Part shown: piece after piece, positions 11,494 through 15,587 of the stretch
How positions within the stretch are numbered: position 1 is the first letter of the stretch
How the letters are laid out: each line of letters opens with the position of its first letter
NCBI GenBank assembly: GCA_964409865.1
Contig: CAYPGE010000205.1
Coordinates: 1 to 15,587 of the forward strand
DNA from: Anammoximicrobium sp964409865
GTDB taxonomy: Bacteria > Planctomycetota > Planctomycetia > Pirellulales > Pirellulaceae
Direction: 5' to 3'
Length of the DNA stretch: 15,587 bases
The notes under the pieces: generated by a model
What the model was told of the DNA's origin: nothing
Databases searched by the model: none
Seen by the model: the letters and a program-made list of their open reading frames with translations, nothing else
Program-made: the position numbers and the translations under genes

Positions 11494-13743
11494 ATGTCCT
11501 CAAAACGCCTCTTCCTTCTCGCGAGCGTGAGTGTCGTCACGGCGGCGATGGCCGCCGCGACGGTCTGGCTCACATCCAGCGGATCGCGGCCCCTGCGACC
11601 GGACGCGATTCTGGCATCCTTTGACCCCAGCAGCCCGCCCGGCGGTTTGACCGTCCAGTATCCTTTCGACGAGGCGGTCTTTCCGCCCAGGATTGCCGCC
11701 CCCACCTTCCGCTGGGAAGACACCAGCGGCCAGTCCGATGCCTGGCTGGTCCACGTCCAGTTCTCCGGCATCGCACAAGGGATCTCCGCCGAGTGCTCGT
11801 CGCAGGAGTGGACGCCGTCGGAAGACCAATGGGAGACGATCCAGCGCCGCTCGTTGGCGGGCTGGGCCGAGGTGACCGTGCTGGGCGTGCGACGCGCGCG
11901 CCAGGGCCGGATCCGATCGTCGGGCCGCGTCGCATTCAGCACGTCTCCGGACGACGTCGGTGCGCCGATCTTCTACCGCGAAGTCAACTTGCCTTTTCGC
12001 GATGCGGTCAACGACCCCTCCCACATCCGCTGGCGTTTTGGCGATGTCGCTTCCCGTCAGCCGCCGCCAGTCGTCCTCAAGGATCTGCCGGTGTGCGGCA
12101 ACTGCCACTCGTTCTCCGCCGACGGCACGATCCTGGGAATGGATGTGGACTACTCCAACGACAAAGCTTCCTATGCGATCGTGCCCGTCGGCCCACAGAT
12201 GGTCTTGGAACCCAGCAAGATCATCACGTGGAGCGATTACCAACGCGAGGACGGCGAGACGACGTTCGGCTTGTTGTCCCAGGTTTCGCCGGACGGGAAG
12301 TACGTCGCCAGCACCGTCAAAGACGGTTCGGTCTTCGTGCCCACGCCCGATCTGACCTTTTCGCAACTCTTCTTTCCCATCAAGGGGATCGTGGGGATCT
12401 ACTCGCGCGAAGACGGCACGTTTCGAGCCCTGCCGGGCGCCGACGATCCACGGTACGTGCAGAGCAATCCGGTGTGGAGTCCGGATGGCAAGTGGATCGT
12501 CTTTGCGCGGAGCAAACGCTATCGCACCGAGGGCACGGGGCTGCTGACGCTGGAAGAGTGCAAAGTGTTCACTCACCGAGGCGAGACGTTCTTGTTCGAC
12601 TTGTACCGCGTCCCCTTCAACGGCGGCCAAGGAGGACGAGCGGAGCCGCTGGCCGGGGCGTCGCACAACGAGATGAGCAACTACTTCGCCCGCTATTCGC
12701 CGGATGGAAAGTGGATCGTATTCTGCAAGGCGAGAACGTTCATGCTGCTGCAACCGGACAGCCAGTTGTACATCATTCCCAGCGGCGGCGGCGAGGCTCG
12801 CCGGCTGCGCTGCAACACGTCGCGGATGAATTCCTGGCACAGCTTCTCCCCCAACGGCAAGTGGATGGTGTTCTCCTCGAAGGTGTTTTCTGCCTACACC
12901 CAGTTGTTTTTGACGCACTTCGACGATGCGGGCGAGTGTAGTCCGCCCGTGCTGTTGGCGAACTTTACCGCGCCCGACCGGGCCGCGAACATCCCCGAGT
13001 TCGTCCGCGCCGCCCCGGACGCCATCCGGCAAATCAGCGAACGGTTCCTGGACGATCACTCCTACGCACGGCAGGCGGAGACGAACATTCAGTTCGAGGA
13101 CTTGGACCGCGCGGTGGCCACGTGCCGCAAAGCGCTCGCCATGAACCCGAAAAACACGGAGGCCCTGCGCAATTTGGGAGCCGCGTTGACGAAGCAAGGC
13201 CGAGCGGCCGAGGCCGTGGAGCCGTATCGGGCGGCCCTAAAAATGGACCCGGAGCTATTTGAAGCCCACTTTGCCCTGGGCATGCTGTTGATGCACTTGG
13301 GCCGCAACGGCGAGGCGGCCGCAAGCCTGGAGGAAGCGGTCCGACTGCGTCCGGCCGACGTCTCGTCCCGGCAGTGCCTGGGCTTGGCACTGCAGGCGCA
13401 GGGCAAGTTCGAGCAGGCCCTGACGCAGTACGCCGGCGTGTTGGAACTGGACCCGGACTTTGCCCACGCGCTGGCGCAATCCGCACTGATCCGCGCCACC
13501 TGCCCGCAGCGGGAACTGCGCGACGCCGCCGCGGCCGTGCGGATGGCCGAACGCGCGTGCGAGCTGACTCAGTTCAATCAACCGGAGTTCCTGGTGATTC
13601 TCGGCCGAGCCTACGCTCAGGCGGGCCGGCGTCCGGACGCCATCATGGCCGCCCGCCGGGCCGTGGAACTCGCGCGGCGCAGCGGCCGGCGGGATCTTGT
13701 CCAGCGGTTCGAACGGGAATTCCGCGACATCTCCGGAGACTGA
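11494..13743 (+). CDS. Membrane-anchored PD40 beta-propeller / CxxCH / TPR protein
   Basis: The protein has 749 residues. It has a membrane anchor or signal (about 6-26), then a beta-rich domain with FPPRIAAPTFRWED, then a single haem-c-type motif C201-GNC-H205 in DLPVCGNCHSFSADG. Four PD40/TolB-like blade motifs follow: SPDGKY (265), WSPDGKW (329), YSPDGKW (402), FSPNGKW (452). The C-terminal 220 residues are tetratricopeptide repeats (about 520-740, e.g. MNPKNTEALRNLGAALTKQG and PELFEAHFALGMLLMHLG). Domain order suggests a periplasmic scaffold or c-type cytochrome with protein-binding repeats; haem binding is inferred from the motif alone and has no second motif or clear axial ligand to support it. 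Its ATG is four bases after the lipoprotein stop, so it is co-transcribed. A strong inverted repeat overlaps its stop. Confidence 0.85.
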   Translation: MSSKRLFLLASVSVVTAAMAAATVWLTSSGSRPLRPDAILASFDPSSPPGGLTVQYPFDEAVFPPRIAAPTFRWEDTSGQSDAWLVHVQFSGIAQGISAECSSQEWTPSEDQWETIQRRSLAGWAEVTVLGVRRARQGRIRSSGRVAFSTSPDDVGAPIFYREVNLPFRDAVNDPSHIRWRFGDVASRQPPPVVLKDLPVCGNCHSFSADGTILGMDVDYSNDKASYAIVPVGPQMVLEPSKIITWSDYQREDGETTFGLLSQVSPDGKYVASTVKDGSVFVPTPDLTFSQLFFPIKGIVGIYSREDGTFRALPGADDPRYVQSNPVWSPDGKWIVFARSKRYRTEGTGLLTLEECKVFTHRGETFLFDLYRVPFNGGQGGRAEPLAGASHNEMSNYFARYSPDGKWIVFCKARTFMLLQPDSQLYIIPSGGGEARRLRCNTSRMNSWHSFSPNGKWMVFSSKVFSAYTQLFLTHFDDAGECSPPVLLANFTAPDRAANIPEFVRAAPDAIRQISERFLDDHSYARQAETNIQFEDLDRAVATCRKALAMNPKNTEALRNLGAALTKQGRAAEAVEPYRAALKMDPELFEAHFALGMLLMHLGRNGEAAASLEEAVRLRPADVSSRQCLGLALQAQGKFEQALTQYAGVLELDPDFAHALAQSALIRATCPQRELRDAAAAVRMAERACELTQFNQPEFLVILGRAYAQAGRRPDAIMAARRAVELARRSGRRDLVQRFEREFRDISGD

Positions 13744-13799
13744 AAGGGAAAGGGGGACAGGTTCGCTTATGCGGATAAGCGAACCTGTCCCCCCTTTCA
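13741..13799. repeat. Long inverted repeat overlapping the stop codon (terminator-like)
   Basis: GGGGGACAGGTTCGCTTAT and its complement ATAAGCGAACCTGTCCCCC flank a GCGG loop, an almost perfect stem of about 20 bp. It extends outward through a bulge to TGAAAGG/CCTTTCA, so the outermost pair includes the TGA stop itself. The GGGGGACAGG...CCTGTCCCCC pattern is a dispersed palindrome type in planctomycetes and other bacteria, often linked to REP-associated transposases. It would also end the lipoprotein operon transcript. Confidence 0.75.
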
Positions 13800-13887
13800 G
13801 ATTCACCGGTCACAAGAGTTCGGTTCGTGCGGGTTTATTGTCGGCGCGATGCGAGTTGGGCGAGCTTAGGTGCATCCGTGTTTTGTA

Positions 13888-13907
13888 CCCGAATATCTCT
13901 ATTCGGG
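13888..13907. other. Hairpin in the leader of the second DUF1559 gene
   Basis: CCCGAATA-TCTC-TATTCGGG is a perfect 8-bp stem with a four-base loop. It lies 57 bases before ATG 13965. It could be an RNA structure in the leader or the operator of a DNA-binding protein; the bases alone do not decide. Confidence 0.45.
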
Positions 13908-13949
13908 GCGCAGGTGTCGATCGCCTTCTTGATCCGTCGTTCTTTCGCC

Positions 13950-13955
13950 AAGGAG
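13950..13955 (+). promoter_or_regulatory. Ribosome binding site deciding the second DUF1559 start
   Basis: AAGGAG lies nine bases before ATG 13965 and is followed by TTCTCATCCATGA. This excludes the in-frame ATG at 13827, which would put 46 extra residues before the prepilin leader. Confidence 0.7.
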
Positions 13956-13964
13956 TTCTCATCC

Positions 13965-15044
13965 ATGAACCCGTGTTCTCGTAACAGGCGAGCCTTTACG
14001 CTTGTCGAATTGTTGGTCGTGATTGCCATCATTGGCATTTTGGTGGCACTACTCTTGCCGGCGATTCAGGCGGCGCGCGAAGCGGCACGCCGGACGCAGT
14101 GCAGCAACAACCTGAAGCAATTCGGCGTTGCGATGCACAACTTTCACGACACGTTCAAGGCTTTCCCAGTTGGTCAGTACAACGAAGACAATATCTACTA
14201 CGCATGGGGAGCCTACATTCTGCCGTTTATGGAACAGCAAGCGATTCAGGACACGCTGAAGGGCGGTGGAGCCGCGTTCGTGTACACCAAGAGTGGCAAC
14301 AATGTCGAAGTGCACGCGGCGATTGCAGGATTTACCGACGCAGCTGGAACCTTTACCCCGCCCAATCCTCCCGTATCCAATTCGGACACCTACCAACCCG
14401 CTATCCGGGTAGACCGAAACCACGGCAATAGTGCGGCCAAGGATGAGATTCCTGCTTTCATGTGCCCCAGCGATGTGCTGCCCAAAGAGGACAACGACGG
14501 CTACGGCAAGTCCAACTACTGCGTTTGCGTCGGTGACGATGGACCGTGGCAGGCGCAGTCGGCCAAGTCCTGGGGGAATCCGAGCCGAACCATCCAGACG
14601 GGCATGTTCCGTCTTGCCCAGAGCAATGACTGGACCCAAGTTGTGGGCATGGGGGAGATCACGGATGGCACCAGCAATTCCATCATGATGGGTGAGGTGA
14701 CCGAGTCCTATTTCATCAACCCAACCACTACCAACAACTGTTTCCCGATTTGGGCAGGTGGGAACAACAATGGCGGGGGCCAGTGGCGGATGAATTCGTG
14801 GGGGCGATTGTGCGGTCCCGTATGTTACATGAACCAAAACCATAAAGTCATCGGGAATGTTCAATGGAAGGACACCGGCCTGACGACATCGGATTACAGT
14901 TTTTCCAGCAAGCATCCTGGCGGGGCCCAGTTCGTGTTGGGCGATGGGTCCGTGGTCTTCCTCCAGGATTCGATCGACACCACGTTGTACGCATGCCTGG
15001 CCGCTATCCAGGACGGACAGGCCGTGCAAGTCCCAGGGCGGTAA
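13965..15044 (+). CDS. DUF1559 prepilin-like protein, copy 2
   Basis: The protein has 359 residues and is a paralogue of the protein encoded at 9726-10799. The leader (MNPCSRNRRA) is also ten residues long, and the mature N-terminus F11-TLVE15 begins after Ala instead of the usual Gly. The hydrophobic helix is identical to that of copy 1, and the AAREAARRTQCxNNLKQ stretch is nearly so. Further shared blocks are AYILPFMEQ, CPSD, NDGYGKSNYC, DGTSN, WAGGNN and HPGGAQFVLGDGSVVFL (H317, D327-G328). The middle, from the VYT/VYI region to the CPSD block, has diverged more. Similarity extends into the ribosome-site context upstream of the ATG, which supports duplication of a whole unit. Localisation should be the inner membrane with the domain outside. 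It follows the PD40/TPR gene across a strong inverted repeat and so probably has its own promoter. Confidence 0.93.
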   Translation: MNPCSRNRRAFTLVELLVVIAIIGILVALLLPAIQAAREAARRTQCSNNLKQFGVAMHNFHDTFKAFPVGQYNEDNIYYAWGAYILPFMEQQAIQDTLKGGGAAFVYTKSGNNVEVHAAIAGFTDAAGTFTPPNPPVSNSDTYQPAIRVDRNHGNSAAKDEIPAFMCPSDVLPKEDNDGYGKSNYCVCVGDDGPWQAQSAKSWGNPSRTIQTGMFRLAQSNDWTQVVGMGEITDGTSNSIMMGEVTESYFINPTTTNNCFPIWAGGNNNGGGQWRMNSWGRLCGPVCYMNQNHKVIGNVQWKDTGLTTSDYSFSSKHPGGAQFVLGDGSVVFLQDSIDTTLYACLAAIQDGQAVQVPGR

Positions 15045-15071
15045 TCGCCGGGGGGCATGGCTCGATTCGGA

Positions 15072-15098
15072 GACGATCGTCTGCGATGGGCGATCGTC
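15072..15098. terminator. Possible terminator after the second DUF1559 gene
   Basis: GACGATCG and CGATCGTC form an 8-bp stem with an 11-base loop, 28 bases after the stop. Only a short T-pair follows (CCTTGG), so intrinsic termination is uncertain. Confidence 0.3.
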
Positions 15099-15129
15099 CT
15101 TGGCGCGTGACACGACGACTGCATCCTGC

Positions 15130-15158
15130 TTCCCGGCGTTCGGCGGCTCGGTTATAAT
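15130..15158 (+). promoter_or_regulatory. Candidate promoter of the DUF6057-like gene
   Basis: A perfect TATAAT lies at 15153-15158 in the context CGGTTATAATC. At 17 bases upstream is TTCCCG (15130-15135), a weak -35. It faces the membrane-protein gene that begins about 150 bases later. Confidence 0.35.
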
Positions 15159-15305
15159 CTCCCTTCGTTGTGACCAATCGCAATCGCCCGCAGATGGTCG
15201 TGGCGGTAGAGCGGAAAAGGCCGCAGCGACCGGGCGGTCGAGTATGTACCCACCCAGGGACAGGGTGACGGATGCCTTGCCGCGGACCAACAGGATGGCA
15301 GGTTA

Positions 15306-15587
15306 GTGCCGAACTCTCCGAGAACCGTAAGAGACGAGGCGGACGGCGCCGCGGACCGTCTCGACGCGATGCGCGGACGGACGTGGCGCTTGCGCGCTGA
15401 GACAGGCACGTTCTTTTTGCTGTACTATGTCTACGTTTGGCTGGTGATCGATCCGCGGCTGATTCACCACACCATCGGCATCCTGACTCCCTATTACTCC
15501 CTTTCCTTTTCGACGGGGTGGGGGTTTTTCTGGCCGTTTTTGAGCCGGCCGGGGGGCCTGGTGGAGTACGGGGCGAGGTTCCTTTCG
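15306..15587 (+). CDS. Polytopic membrane protein, DUF6057-like (3' end outside window)
   Basis: The frame is open from base 15210 to the window end. GTG 15306 gives 94 codons; ATG 15369 (residue 22) is the other possible start, and neither has a clear ribosome site. After a charged N-terminal stretch (RDEADGAADRLDAMRGR) comes a first membrane segment, FFLLYYVYVWLVI, followed by DPRLIHHTIGILTPYYSLSF and a SRPGGLVEYGARFLS motif. The combination 'IDPRLIxH ... PGGLVEY' resembles the start of DUF6057 proteins, large membrane proteins of unknown function known in Bacteroidetes and planctomycetes. The family call is from memory of the motif and is the least certain in this window. Most of the protein lies outside. 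Confidence 0.6.
   Translation, partial: MPNSPRTVRDEADGAADRLDAMRGRTWRLRAETGTFFLLYYVYVWLVIDPRLIHHTIGILTPYYSLSFSTGWGFFWPFLSRPGGLVEYGARFLS

Noticed and set aside
11500..13197. 565-codon open frame on the minus strand
   Set aside because: It is antisense to the PD40/TPR gene, with composition typical of a shadow frame and no start signal.

Overview
The window looks like a piece of a planctomycete genome (probably Pirellulales-like), most likely from a draft or metagenome assembly. The evidence is two DUF1559 prepilin-like proteins with the FTLVELLVVIAIIGILVALL head and HPGGAQFVL..DGSV tail. There is also a small carboxypeptidase-regulatory-like lipoprotein beside a DUF1559 gene, an exported DUF6807/PmoA-family protein, a PD40/TPR protein with a CxxCH motif, a DUF6057-like membrane protein, high GC, and many palindromic intergenic repeats. 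A run of exactly 100 N at 8994-9093 marks a scaffold gap. No rRNA, tRNA, CRISPR array, transposase or phage gene was seen.

Left part (1-5233). A secreted TTCAP hexapeptide-repeat protein runs off the left edge on the minus strand. After about 550 bases without a gene come two plus-strand genes for exported proteins: a fucose-isomerase-like protein with a Tat-type leader (751-2316) and a DUF6807 protein (2487-3488). They are separated by two copies of a 33-bp hairpin repeat. A minus-strand superoxide reductase with a Tat-type leader (3593-4066) converges on them. It is divergent from an orphan HlyD-type adaptor (4295-5233).

Middle (5234-9725). A 932-residue AddB-like PD-(D/E)XK nuclease lies on the minus strand (5340-8138) and is divergent from csrA (8358-8777). 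The CsrA has a normal core and an unusual tail of about 90 residues. The csrA stop abuts a 64-bp repeat array that contains the assembly gap. About 950 bases here carry no credible gene.

Right part (9726-15587). All genes are on the plus strand: DUF1559 protein, lipoprotein, PD40/CxxCH/TPR protein (4 bases after the lipoprotein), a strong inverted repeat, a second DUF1559 protein, and the start of a DUF6057-like membrane protein cut by the window end. The lipoprotein and the PD40/TPR gene are almost certainly co-transcribed. The two DUF1559 genes share an almost identical start context and flank them, so the four genes look like one cell-envelope cassette, although its role is unknown.

A recurring theme is that gene ends are decorated with different palindromic families. 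In three cases the inverted repeat includes part of the stop codon.
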